Shown here: one piece after another, positions 1 through 6,729 of the stretch
How the letters are laid out: each line of letters starts with the position of its first letter
Position numbering within the stretch: position 1 is the stretch's first letter
Virus record (IMG/VR): IMGVR_UViG_3300025138_000368
Coordinates: 1-23,511 of that record
DNA from: a virus
DNA length: 23,511 bases
Direction: 5' to 3' (one strand)
Position numbers and translations under genes: made by a program
The notes under the pieces: generated by a model
Databases searched by the model: none
What the model was told of the DNA's origin: nothing
What the model saw: the letters and a program-made list of their open reading frames with translations, nothing else

Positions 1-223
1 ATACTCCACTTGCTGATATTGACATACTTCTAATTCCACCACCTTGTAATAAATCTCTTGCTTTATCATTTCCACTTGTAACGAATGCGTTTGAATCTTT
101 AGTTGTAACATCAACCATTTCTCCATTTATACTCATAGATGTACTTCTTAGTCCACCTATAGTTGCTGGAGTGCCTGTGCTATTATCTTTTAATAAAAAG
201 CTACTTCCTTTTTGTACTGCCAT
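1..223 (-). CDS. Major tail tube protein, N-terminal part (cut by window edge)
   Basis: Only the first 74 residues are inside the window; the gene continues beyond position 1. The protein begins MAVQKGSSFLLKDNSTGTPA and continues with a stretch resembling TP901-1/HK97-type major tail proteins: an early glycine-rich strand (TIGGLRSTSMSING), then VDVTTKDSN and a charged segment, LLQGGGIRSMSISASG. Tail tube subunits of siphoviruses assemble into the hollow tube that conducts DNA. A strong ribosome site (AAGGAG) lies just upstream of the ATG at 223. It follows the tail terminator gene in the leftward late block, the usual order. Family assignment rests on N-terminal pattern and position, because the rest of the protein is not visible. 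Confidence 0.75.
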   Translation of the reverse strand, partial: MAVQKGSSFLLKDNSTGTPATIGGLRSTSMSINGEMVDVTTKDSNAFVTSGNDKARDLLQGGGIRSMSISASGV

Positions 224-249
224 TTTATTTCTCCTTATTTATTTTTATC

Positions 250-654
250 TTAATTATCATAAACTACTGCTCTAAATCTCTGTAATCCGTGTGATGTTAA
301 TCCATCATTTTCCTTTATCACATCAGAAAATTCAAATCTTAAATTGACAAGACTTGCTCCTGAAACAGATAAAGAGGATTCGTGCAACAGAGCGTAAATT
401 CTACTCATAATCTCTTTTATTTGCTTACTTCCTCTATACCTTGAAAATGAGTGAATGACAAGAGTATGTTCATTACCTTGTAAACTTTTTGTTCCATTAT
501 CTAGAGCTGTTTCCTCACCTAGCTTTACATAAGGAAAAGATGAAGAATCAGGTACATAATCATATACTGTAGCACCTAATGTGCTTGTAAGGTTATTATC
601 ACCACTTAAACTATCAAAAATTGTTTTCTGTAATTGTATGCTATGATCACTCAT
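250..654 (-). CDS. Tail terminator / tail completion protein (DUF3168-like)
   Basis: This 134-residue protein fits the DUF3168 family, small proteins that cap the head-proximal end of the siphophage tail tube. Features seen are an N-terminal helix (SIQLQKTIFDSLSGDNNLTS), the VYDYVPDSSSFPYVKLGEE segment in which a proline precedes the FPYV strand, and the HSFSRYRGSKQIKEIMSRIYALLH segment, where a beta strand leads into the long helix typical of this fold. Its length is normal for the family. Its ATG shares one base with the stop of the gp10-like gene (TAATG at 652-656), suggesting coupled translation. The tail tube gene follows immediately, which supports the assignment. Confidence 0.8.
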   Translation of the reverse strand: MSDHSIQLQKTIFDSLSGDNNLTSTLGATVYDYVPDSSSFPYVKLGEETALDNGTKSLQGNEHTLVIHSFSRYRGSKQIKEIMSRIYALLHESSLSVSGASLVNLRFEFSDVIKENDGLTSHGLQRFRAVVYDN

Positions 655-1100
655 TATTTACCAAACTTTTCTAGACTTTGTTTAATCTTTTGAAACAATA
701 CCTCTGCTATCTTAGGTTTGCTTTTTTCTGACGCTGGAAACATAAATGGTCTAGGTAACATTTTACTTGTTCCATATTCTAAGAATTTACTATACGATGC
801 CTCACTTCTAACTTCTACAAAATCTTTTTGTGCTTTAACTCTTATATTACTTACTAAGAACCCTGTATCACTAGCTGGTGCTTCTCCAGGTGCTGATGCT
901 TTATGTGTTCTAGTTGGATTATATTTCTTGTATGTTTTACCTGTTTTAGCACCCTGTTGAATACTTCTAATAGCTTCAGTTCTTATTAATTGACCGCCAC
1001 CCAATAAAACATTTTGCATTTCTTTTTCTAAATCTTCTTTCACTTTATCAAGAGCTTCAATTGCTTTTTCTACTCCTGTAAATTTTACTGTAAATTTCAT
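654..1100 (-). CDS. HK97 gp10-like head-tail/tail component
   Basis: The 148-residue protein resembles the HK97 gp10 family of minor head-tail connection proteins. It begins with a strand and long amphipathic helix (FTVKFTGVEKAIEALDKVKE), then a basic middle (RSIQQGAKTGKTYKKYNPTR), the characteristic region SAPGEAPASDTGFLVSNIRV, and near the C-terminus EYGTSKMLPRPFMFPASEK. The APG(E)xPA...G.L..SI and EfGT....RPF.. patterns are hallmarks of the family. Start and stop codons overlap both neighbours by one base (TAATG at 654 and at 1100). It sits between head closure and tail terminator genes, as in HK97-like phages. Confidence 0.87.
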   Translation of the reverse strand: MKFTVKFTGVEKAIEALDKVKEDLEKEMQNVLLGGGQLIRTEAIRSIQQGAKTGKTYKKYNPTRTHKASAPGEAPASDTGFLVSNIRVKAQKDFVEVRSEASYSKFLEYGTSKMLPRPFMFPASEKSKPKIAEVLFQKIKQSLEKFGK

Positions 1101-1444
1101 TATGTACCTACGTTTTCTGTTGCTACTAATTTGATATATTTATCATACAAGTTATCATTTTCTATACTTTTTATATCAAATGTTCTTGAACCAAATAATA
1201 TTCTCATTGATGTTAGTATTCCTGATCTAAATCTTATTATAAACTCAAAATCTTGTGGGTTACTTATTTGTTCACCTGATTGTTCGTTAAATACTTGTTT
1301 ACCTGATTTTGCTTTTATTTGTGCAAAAGCTGTAATAAATGTAGTTCTACCTGTAGTATAACCACCAAAAGTATCACTAGATAATGCTGTGTTTTGAATT
1401 GTTATTTTGTTTCTTAATTTACCGACTGGTGAAACACTTCCCAT
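1100..1444 (-). CDS. Head closure protein (SPP1 gp16-like head-tail adaptor)
   Basis: A 114-residue protein matching the small head closure/adaptor family. It opens with GKLRNKITIQNTALSSDTFG, the usual 'G.LR.+I.IQ' start, followed by a charged-small strand, FAQIKAKSGKQVF, a central strand FEFIIRFRSGILTSMRILFG, and the closing YDKYIKLVATENVG. Head closure proteins form a ring under the connector that retains packaged DNA and presents the tail docking surface. Length is normal. The start at 1444 lies two bases from the stop of the connector gene, so the pair is very tightly spaced. Confidence 0.83.
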   Translation of the reverse strand: MGSVSPVGKLRNKITIQNTALSSDTFGGYTTGRTTFITAFAQIKAKSGKQVFNEQSGEQISNPQDFEFIIRFRSGILTSMRILFGSRTFDIKSIENDNLYDKYIKLVATENVGT

Positions 1445-1445
1445 A

Positions 1446-2108
1446 TCAACCTCCCAGTATTGAGTTAATTCTTTCTACTTTGTATGGTTGAAAGTTTGCT
1501 CCAATTGTATAAGGGATTGAATTGACAGATAAGCTTGTTACTGCATCTCTGTTTTCATAAAGATGACCAGCTAACATTGTGATTCCATGTTTAATAGGTG
1601 CAGGTACATCTGATGCCCCACCATAACCTGCTACATATTTTATTTCATAAGCATTAGCATTTCTTGTTTCTGATACTGTAGGCCAACTAGAACCTGTTTT
1701 TAAAACAATTCTACCTTGTTGACTAATAGTATCTACATAATAATTTGATGATGCAAAAGTAGAAGCATTATTATCATTATCGTAATATTTAACGTGTGTT
1801 ACAGATGCTACTGGTGCTTTGGGTAATACTATAAAATTTGAATTGTATTCTAAATCAGGAGCTGTGTATATTCCCTCTTGTAATTTTATATCGCTGTAAA
1901 ATGGAAGTCTGTCTAAAAAAAGACTTAATGTTTGAGTTGTGATAGCTCTATTAAGATATACTTCTGCTATATCTTGTGCTGAGTTAATTAAAGTTCCAAT
2001 ATAAGTATCATCATCACTAAAGCCACTATCTATTCTTAAATGTGTCTTAACCTCAGTTGTTGAAACTGCTTTTGTACTCCACGCTGTATCAATTTTAAGA
2101 CCTGACAT
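1446..2108 (-). CDS. Head-tail connector protein (phiE125 gp8 / HK97 gp6-like)
   Basis: A 220-residue protein of the connector family that binds beneath the portal. Seen are the N-terminal helical region VSTTEVKTHLRIDSGFSDDDTYIGTLINSA with the family's 'lk.hLRid...dD.yi..li..A' pattern, the following helix AQDIAEVYLNRAITTQTL, a beta-rich insertion, and a C-terminal part with YVAGYGGASDVPAPIKHGIT and LAGHLYENRD, both classic for gp6/gp8-like connectors. Size agrees with the longer phiE125 gp8 type. It has a good ribosome site (GAGG, about 6 bases before the ATG). It precedes the head closure gene in the expected order. Confidence 0.88.
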   Translation of the reverse strand: MSGLKIDTAWSTKAVSTTEVKTHLRIDSGFSDDDTYIGTLINSAQDIAEVYLNRAITTQTLSLFLDRLPFYSDIKLQEGIYTAPDLEYNSNFIVLPKAPVASVTHVKYYDNDNNASTFASSNYYVDTISQQGRIVLKTGSSWPTVSETRNANAYEIKYVAGYGGASDVPAPIKHGITMLAGHLYENRDAVTSLSVNSIPYTIGANFQPYKVERINSILGG

Positions 2109-2123
2109 TTTTTACCTCAATTA

Positions 2124-2447
2124 TTATAAGCTATTTAATAAACCAGTTATTTCTATAACTCCGTGTGTTCCATTAACAGTAGATATGATAGCTATTTTAT
2201 GTCCTGTTGGTATATTTACATATAAAACTTCACTTCCTACTAAAGCACAAGATGTTGCTTGTGCGGCAGTTGGGTTTGAACCTATTGCAAAAGAGAGTCT
2301 ATTAGCTGTTCTATTATGTAATCTATACAACTGATTAACATTAGCTGTTGGTGTTATTTGTGCTGATGTATTTGTTGATGTTGATACTTGACAGGCGGCA
2401 AACTCTAATCCTGTTGGAAATAAATTTTGTCCTACATTTCTTATCAT
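2124..2447 (-). CDS. Uncharacterised small virion-associated protein
   Basis: A 107-residue protein that I do not recognise. It is rich in Ala, Thr, Ser and Asn and looks all-beta: LEFAACQVSTSTNTSAQ, LYRLHNRTANRLSFAIG, EVLYVNIPTGHKIAIIS and HGVIEITGLL read as successive strands. No transmembrane segment or signal peptide is visible. It has a clear ribosome site (GAGGAT) before the ATG at 2447. It lies between the major capsid region and the connector, so a minor capsid, decoration or head-fibre role is possible. That role is inferred from position and composition only. Confidence 0.7.
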   Translation of the reverse strand: MIRNVGQNLFPTGLEFAACQVSTSTNTSAQITPTANVNQLYRLHNRTANRLSFAIGSNPTAAQATSCALVGSEVLYVNIPTGHKIAIISTVNGTHGVIEITGLLNSL

Positions 2448-2459
2448 TGTTTTTATCCT

Positions 2460-2693
2460 CTATTTTTTTTTCTTTTTTAATATTTTTTTAATTTTTGTTT
2501 CTGTTGGTTTTACTATTTTCTTTTCTGTAATTACTAATGATTTTTCTGCTTTTCCTCTATCAATCATTGTAGCACCTAGTTTAACTTGCCATCCAGCTTT
2601 AAAATTATATTCTTTATCTTTCTCGTATAGCATAGTGCTTCCACCATTTGGATCAGCTTGTGCTACATAGTTTTCTTTCATTTTAATTTTCAT
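2460..2693 (-). CDS. Small lysine-rich protein of unknown function
   Basis: A 77-residue protein. The first part (KMKENYVAQADPNGGSTMLY, then EKDKEYNFKAGWQVKLGATMIDRGKAEK) reads as a small beta domain; the last 22 residues are almost a lysine tail, ending KIKKILKKKKK. The gene has a strong ribosome site (AAGGAG). Its neighbours are head genes, so binding to DNA or to a negatively charged capsid surface is conceivable, but the sequence shows no named domain. The lysine tail is encoded by runs of A (T on the plus strand, 2461-2500), which are prone to slippage, so the exact C-terminus should be treated with some caution. Confidence 0.65.
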   Translation of the reverse strand: MKIKMKENYVAQADPNGGSTMLYEKDKEYNFKAGWQVKLGATMIDRGKAEKSLVITEKKIVKPTETKIKKILKKKKK

Positions 2694-2707
2694 ATTTTAC
2701 TCCTTTT

Positions 2708-2760
2708 AAATTTTTGCATTTAAGGGGGAAATACCTCTCGGCAGGATCCCCCAAAAATTT
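2708..2760 (-). promoter_or_regulatory. Intercistronic RNA hairpin with GNRA-type loop
   Basis: In the gap between the capsid accessory gene and the lysine-rich gene, the minus-strand transcript can form a nested hairpin. Six outer pairs form from GGGGGA (2752-2747) and TCCCCC (2729-2724). A small internal loop follows, then four inner pairs from TGCC (2743-2740) and GGTA (2735-2732, one G-U), closed by GAGA (2739-2736). A further outer inverted repeat, AAATTTTTG/CAAAAATTT, sits at 2708-2716 and 2752-2760. There is no clean U-tract after the stem, so a full terminator is doubtful. RNA stabilisation, processing or partial attenuation downstream of the capsid genes is more likely. Confidence 0.55.
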
Positions 2761-2771
2761 AGTTTATTAAA

Positions 2772-3224
2772 CTATACACCGCTATTAGTGTCAGTCGAAA
2801 CTGGCGCTGATAATGGTATTCCTTTAATAAAGTCCACACCCATAATCGTTCCATTAGAGTGTGTGCCAGTTTTAGTTACTGTGCATTTTAAGTATCTTTT
2901 TCCACCTACATAACCAATACCATATACGTTACTAGCATCTCCAGGTGCGTCTAGTAATAACCATCCGCCTCCTGACGCTAAAGTACCGCCTGTTACATCT
3001 GTATTAGAAGTAACAGTAGTATAAGTTGCATCATCATCACTATGTGAAAGTGTTACTGTGAACAACACAGTTGATGATAATGTATCACCACTAGCTCCAA
3101 CGGGCATTATAACCATAGCACCTGAAAAACCTTGTAGGTCACAGGCTTGTGTAGTTATATCCGCTGTTCTAGTTTGTGGAGAAAATCCTTTAAAGACTTT
3201 CAAGTTGTTTTTTATATCAAACAT
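2772..3224 (-). CDS. Putative capsid accessory/decoration protein
   Basis: A 150-residue, cysteine-poor, beta-rich protein immediately downstream of the major capsid gene. It starts MFDIKNNLKVFKGFSPQTRT, has many Ser/Thr/Gly strands (SSTVLFTVTLSHSDDDATYT, GGWLLLDAPGD), and closes with GKRYLKCTVTKTGTHSNGTI and KGIPLSAPVST. Proteins of this size and composition next to the major capsid gene in marine siphophages are commonly virion components, often capsid decoration. No catalytic motif or membrane segment is visible. A good ribosome site (AAAGGAGAT) precedes the ATG at 3224. The decoration role is inference from location and composition. Confidence 0.72.
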   Translation of the reverse strand: MFDIKNNLKVFKGFSPQTRTADITTQACDLQGFSGAMVIMPVGASGDTLSSTVLFTVTLSHSDDDATYTTVTSNTDVTGGTLASGGGWLLLDAPGDASNVYGIGYVGGKRYLKCTVTKTGTHSNGTIMGVDFIKGIPLSAPVSTDTNSGV

Positions 3225-3247
3225 TTTATATCTCCTTTAATTTATTA

Positions 3248-4459
3248 CTATTGAATAGTAATTGTTGATATTGCTTCAGGTAAGATAACCTGTCCACCAA
3301 CACGTCTTCTAGCAATGTATCTTACATTACCAGCAGATGCTTGTGTGAAAGGGTCTCTCATGATTGATAAAGCTACTCTATCAACGATCATATAACCTCT
3401 TCTAAAATCACCAAATAATACTGGTTTAGTACCATTGCCGATGTTAGCTAAGTCAGATGCTTCTACAATTGGATGTCCAAGTAAACTTGAACCTACGCCC
3501 ATTTGGTAAAGACCTGGTTGGAAGATGTATTGGTTAGCACCATCTTTTAACTTCCTGATTGCAGAAAGTGTTGATCTGTTAAACATCCAAGTAGCATTTC
3601 TCATGTACTCTGATTTAACATTGTGTGCCGCACCAATTAAGTCATCTGCACCAAGTGCATCATTAACTGCTGTAGTTATATTGTTACCTGCGTTATTTAT
3701 TAGACCTTGTGGTTTACCAACAGAGTCGCCTGAAATAAATGCGTTTCCTTCAGCTTTTGCAAATTGCTCTACAAACTCTGCATTCATTTCTGCTTCTAAA
3801 TTGAAAACTGAATCTTCAAGTTCTTGTTCAGAAATATCTACTAAAGCATATACTTCGTGAGCTGGAATTTCTTCCAAACCAACAGAATATCCTGTAGTTT
3901 CTGATCTTGAACCTTGTTCAGCTACCCATTGTGCAGAGAAAGTACCTGTTCTTTTTGGAACCTGTATGCTTCTTTGCGCAGTTGATCTAACTCTAGCTAC
4001 TGATCTTACTGGACTAAATTCAATAATACCTTTGATTATTTCTCTCACGTACTCAGGTGGAGCTAAATAACCTGCTGTATTATCATTAGACACAGTTAAA
4101 ACTTTAACTTCGTCAGGTGATAGATTTTCTTTTCCTTGTCTCATCCATTTATCAAATACTTTCTTTTGCATTGATTCAACTTGTGAACCTTTTCCAAAAT
4201 CCGGTCTTGATACAATAGTTTCTAGTCTTGCTAGTTGTTCTTGGCTTTGTTTTTGAAAATCAGCATTTGATTTAATTGCTTTTTCTACGTCTGCGAATTT
4301 ATCTAAATCAGCTTCTAGCTTATTTACTTTATCAGCAGTAATAGGATCAACTGAACCTTTTGCTTCTATTTCTTTGATTCTTTCATCGTTTGCTTTTTTG
4401 AAAGTTTCAAATGTTTTGCCAAGAGTTTCAACTGCAGATTTTACTTCGTTATTATCCAT
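3248..4459 (-). CDS. Major capsid protein (HK97 fold)
   Basis: This 403-residue protein forms the icosahedral shell. Residues 1 to about 90 are a charged coiled-coil delta domain that acts as an internal scaffold and would be removed by the upstream protease. The mature part begins around residue 95-110. Typical HK97-fold signatures follow: LTVSNDNTAGYLAPPEYVRE (residues 121-140), then IIEFSPVRSVARVRST, AQWVAEQGSRSETTGYSVG, AFISGDSVGKPQGLINNAG, and a C-terminal GDFRRGYMIVDRVALSIMRD. A ribosome site (GAGGAT) lies before the ATG. Gene order protease, capsid, accessory supports the call fully. Confidence 0.96.
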   Translation of the reverse strand: MDNNEVKSAVETLGKTFETFKKANDERIKEIEAKGSVDPITADKVNKLEADLDKFADVEKAIKSNADFQKQSQEQLARLETIVSRPDFGKGSQVESMQKKVFDKWMRQGKENLSPDEVKVLTVSNDNTAGYLAPPEYVREIIKGIIEFSPVRSVARVRSTAQRSIQVPKRTGTFSAQWVAEQGSRSETTGYSVGLEEIPAHEVYALVDISEQELEDSVFNLEAEMNAEFVEQFAKAEGNAFISGDSVGKPQGLINNAGNNITTAVNDALGADDLIGAAHNVKSEYMRNATWMFNRSTLSAIRKLKDGANQYIFQPGLYQMGVGSSLLGHPIVEASDLANIGNGTKPVLFGDFRRGYMIVDRVALSIMRDPFTQASAGNVRYIARRRVGGQVILPEAISTITIQ

Positions 4460-4475
4460 AATTTATCCTCTATGT

Positions 4476-5618
4476 TTATTGTTTAAGAATGTTAGCTACT
4501 TTATTAATTAAAGTTGCTAACTGTTTATTGTCATCACCAGCATCTCGCTGAGATAAAGATTCAGATAATGCTTTTGCACCCATCTTAGCCTCTGTCCGAG
4601 AAAGACCTCCTGCATCACGCAAGATTTTTTCCCACTCTCGAATACTTTTAGAATTAGCTTTAACATTTTCAATTAAAGCTCTTTCGTTCATTGGAAACGT
4701 AACTAAACTAATTTCCATAAGGTCAACTTCTTTAAGAGTTCTAGTGCCTCTTTTGTTTTCGTTATAACCTTGTTTTTCAGGGTCTGCTCTAAATCCTATA
4801 GACATACCATCTAAAGCTCCCATTTTTAATAATTCATATGATTCTCTACCCTTTTGAGTTCCCATAGCTAATCTACCTTTAACAAATAAACCTTTTTCAT
4901 CTTCATACATACTTTCAAATATACCGATAGGTTCATCTGTTTTATGTTGATATAATAATTTTACTTTACCTGCTGGTCTTTCTTCTAATGATTTTGTAAA
5001 TGCACCTTTTTGCATTATATCGCTACCTTGATCTTCATTACCGAATATAGAACCATAACCTGTGAATGTACCTTTATCATCACTAGCTTTTACTTCCGAA
5101 TGAAAGGTTAATTTTTTAATCTCTGTATCGCATTGGCATACTCCATCATCTTGACATACACAAATGCTTTTCATTGGTTTTTTCTTTTTAGGTTTTTTGT
5201 GATATTTATCTTCTTCTTCTTCTGATCCATATCCTTTACTGATTGCTTCTTCATAAGCATCGTGTGTTTTACAAGGCATAAAAATTGTTTTGCCATCTTT
5301 ATCCATTGAGTGTGTTCCCACACATCCAATTTCTTTTGCTTTATCTAGTGCATCTTCTTCATTATTAAATTGATCTTCAGCTCTAGATACTTTTTCTTCT
5401 GTTTGACTTATTACATCTGTAAGGGTTTTAATTGCATCACCCATTTTTTCAATATCACTCATAGTGTATTTCTCCTTTTTACCATTTTCAAATTGCTTAC
5501 TGCAAACTGCTAATCTTTGTGTTGCATCAGGATACTCTGATTTAGACTTGTCATCAGACATACATCTACTCATAAAATCCTCTCTCTTTTCTTTATTATT
5601 TGGTTTAACTAATGGCAT
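4476..5618 (-). CDS. Prohead maturation protease (HK97 family) with long N-terminal extension
   Basis: The 380-residue protein carries the HK97 prohead serine protease at about residues 170-320. Visible catalytic candidates are His225 (LLYQHK), Ser273 (DGMSIGF) and the acidic Glu302 (VDLMEISLVTFP). Residues 1-48 carry a motif frequent in marine phage proteins (RCMSDDKSKSEYPDATQRLA). Residues 53-150 are a charged helical spacer, followed by a cysteine cluster CVCQDDGVCQC at 153-163. The protease cleaves scaffold from the capsid during assembly. The ATG at 5618 overlaps the stop of the preceding small gene (TAATG) but has no clear ribosome site. A second in-frame ATG at 5462 (residue 53) has a strong one, so two products are possible. 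Confidence 0.94.
   Translation of the reverse strand: MPLVKPNNKEKREDFMSRCMSDDKSKSEYPDATQRLAVCSKQFENGKKEKYTMSDIEKMGDAIKTLTDVISQTEEKVSRAEDQFNNEEDALDKAKEIGCVGTHSMDKDGKTIFMPCKTHDAYEEAISKGYGSEEEEDKYHKKPKKKKPMKSICVCQDDGVCQCDTEIKKLTFHSEVKASDDKGTFTGYGSIFGNEDQGSDIMQKGAFTKSLEERPAGKVKLLYQHKTDEPIGIFESMYEDEKGLFVKGRLAMGTQKGRESYELLKMGALDGMSIGFRADPEKQGYNENKRGTRTLKEVDLMEISLVTFPMNERALIENVKANSKSIREWEKILRDAGGLSRTEAKMGAKALSESLSQRDAGDDNKQLATLINKVANILKQ
5460..5480 (-). promoter_or_regulatory. Internal ribosome binding site and start within the protease gene
   Basis: Inside the protease gene the minus strand reads AAAAAGGAGAAATACACTATG, giving a strong Shine-Dalgarno match (AAGGAG) nine bases before an in-frame ATG at 5462. 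It is better than anything preceding the 5618 start. Starting here would give a 328-residue protease lacking the first 52 residues. I infer either a dual-start gene or a mis-extended annotation in relatives; the conserved-looking N-terminal motif argues that the long form is also made. Confidence 0.6.
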
Positions 5619-5752
5619 TATTTTTCAAATTTACTTATTACGTGTTTGTCAATATTTTGCCATAATGTTTTACCTAGCTTTTGTATTCCGTATTTCTTTT
5701 GAATTACAACTCCAGCTATTAAACCTATTAAAAACATAATTATTAATTCCAT
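5618..5752 (-). CDS. 44-residue single-pass membrane protein
   Basis: A short gene between the minor head protein and the protease. It encodes MELIIMFLIGLIAGVVIQKK, then YGIQKLGKTLWQNIDKHVISKFEK: one hydrophobic helix at residues 2-17 and a basic cytoplasmic-type tail. A ribosome site (AGAGG) lies before the ATG at 5752, and its TAA stop shares a base with the ATG of the protease gene at 5618 (TAATG). These signals make it a convincing gene in spite of its length. Function is unknown; a membrane role in lysis or in head assembly at the membrane cannot be decided from the sequence. Confidence 0.68.
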   Translation of the reverse strand: MELIIMFLIGLIAGVVIQKKYGIQKLGKTLWQNIDKHVISKFEK

Positions 5753-5762
5753 ATTACTACCT

Positions 5763-6536
5763 CTACAAGAAATCAGGCGTTGTGTAAATAGATACACACC
5801 GACAATTTATAGTTTCTCCTGGAGAACCTGCTGGATCTCCTGGATAATTTAATCTATCACCACCTACAATAAAAGGTTCTTCCAAACCTACTTGCTGACC
5901 ACTTGCTAATGCGTGACTAATTCTTGTTCTTCCGTCATTAACAGAAACCCATTCTTTTCTAGTTCCTGCAATTCCCATAGATTCAGCTACAATTTCATTA
6001 GCAAAACTTGCTGTTCTATGTACTTCAGTTCTAGCAATCAAATTAGCTCTTGCAATACCCATACCAACAATTGCGTTTCTCAAAGCATTACCAGTTTGAT
6101 TAACTGATTGACCATTACCGAAACTATCGTTTATCACATTTTGTATTTTATTTCTAGTATTATCGTTAATTCCTACAACTAATGTTGCAACATTGTCATC
6201 TATGTATCTTTCTAATTCTAAATCAAAATCACTATCTAAATCTTTTACGTTCTGTTCCCTGTTTAAAATGTTGTTTTTAAAGGCATATCCAACAATTCTG
6301 TACTGTATTTTAAATATATTAATTAACTGCTCAAAAGCATTTCTTTGTCTTATATCTAACATTATTGTAGAACCAAAACGAAAATCATCACCTAGTTCAT
6401 TACCTAATATTTTAAAATAGTTCTTTAATCTGCCTGTAAACTGTTTGATGTATGGTTCTCTTAATCTATTTTGTCTAAACCATTCACGTCTTTTTACGTT
6501 TTTGAATATCTTTAGTTGTCTTGCATTAAATATCAT
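5763..6536 (-). CDS. Minor head protein (phage Mu protein F / SPP1 gp7-like)
   Basis: A 257-residue protein with a basic N-terminus and helical middle. The C-terminal domain is diagnostic of the Mu F-like family: ARTEVHRTASFANEIVAESM, then KEWVSVNDGRTRISHALASG, and finally GDPAGSPGETINCRCVSIYT, which contains the 'D.RTR..H' and 'P...iNCRC' motifs. These proteins bind the portal or packaged DNA and are needed for production of infectious heads. Position directly downstream of portal and one small gene is typical. The ATG at 6536 overlaps the stop of the previous gene by one base (TAATG). Confidence 0.92.
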   Translation of the reverse strand: MIFNARQLKIFKNVKRREWFRQNRLREPYIKQFTGRLKNYFKILGNELGDDFRFGSTIMLDIRQRNAFEQLINIFKIQYRIVGYAFKNNILNREQNVKDLDSDFDLELERYIDDNVATLVVGINDNTRNKIQNVINDSFGNGQSVNQTGNALRNAIVGMGIARANLIARTEVHRTASFANEIVAESMGIAGTRKEWVSVNDGRTRISHALASGQQVGLEEPFIVGGDRLNYPGDPAGSPGETINCRCVSIYTTPDFL

Positions 6537-6721
6537 TAGTGTATTGTTTCACCCATTGGTATTATTGAATCAGTTATATCTATTTGCTGTGTAGCATAAA
6601 TATATGATGCACTATGAACAGCATCATTCTCATTTGTGAATGGTCCTATTCTTATAACAATTTCGTGATTGTCTTTCCTATCTCTTTCTATAAATAGTTT
6701 TGAGATTATTTTTTTATCCAT
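6536..6721 (-). CDS. Small uncharacterised protein between portal and minor head genes
   Basis: A 61-residue protein starting MDKKIISKLFIERDRKDNHE, followed by VIRIGPFTNENDAVHSASYI and ending in IDITDSIIPMGETIH. I do not recognise the family. The IGPF.NENDAV.SA.YI stretch reads as a strand-helix unit as in small alpha/beta domains. A ribosome site (AGAGG) overlaps the end of the portal gene, and the stop overlaps the next ATG (TAATG), so it is a genuine member of the late operon. Probably cotranslated with the minor head protein; any function is open. Confidence 0.72.
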   Translation of the reverse strand: MDKKIISKLFIERDRKDNHEIVIRIGPFTNENDAVHSASYIYATQQIDITDSIIPMGETIH

Positions 6722-6729
6722 TAAAACCT

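Noticed and set aside
718-960. Open frames opposite to the structural genes (for example 718-960, 3525-3860, 14119-14499)
   Set aside because: They lie antisense within well-supported genes, lack ribosome sites and have no recognisable domains; they are reading-frame shadows.
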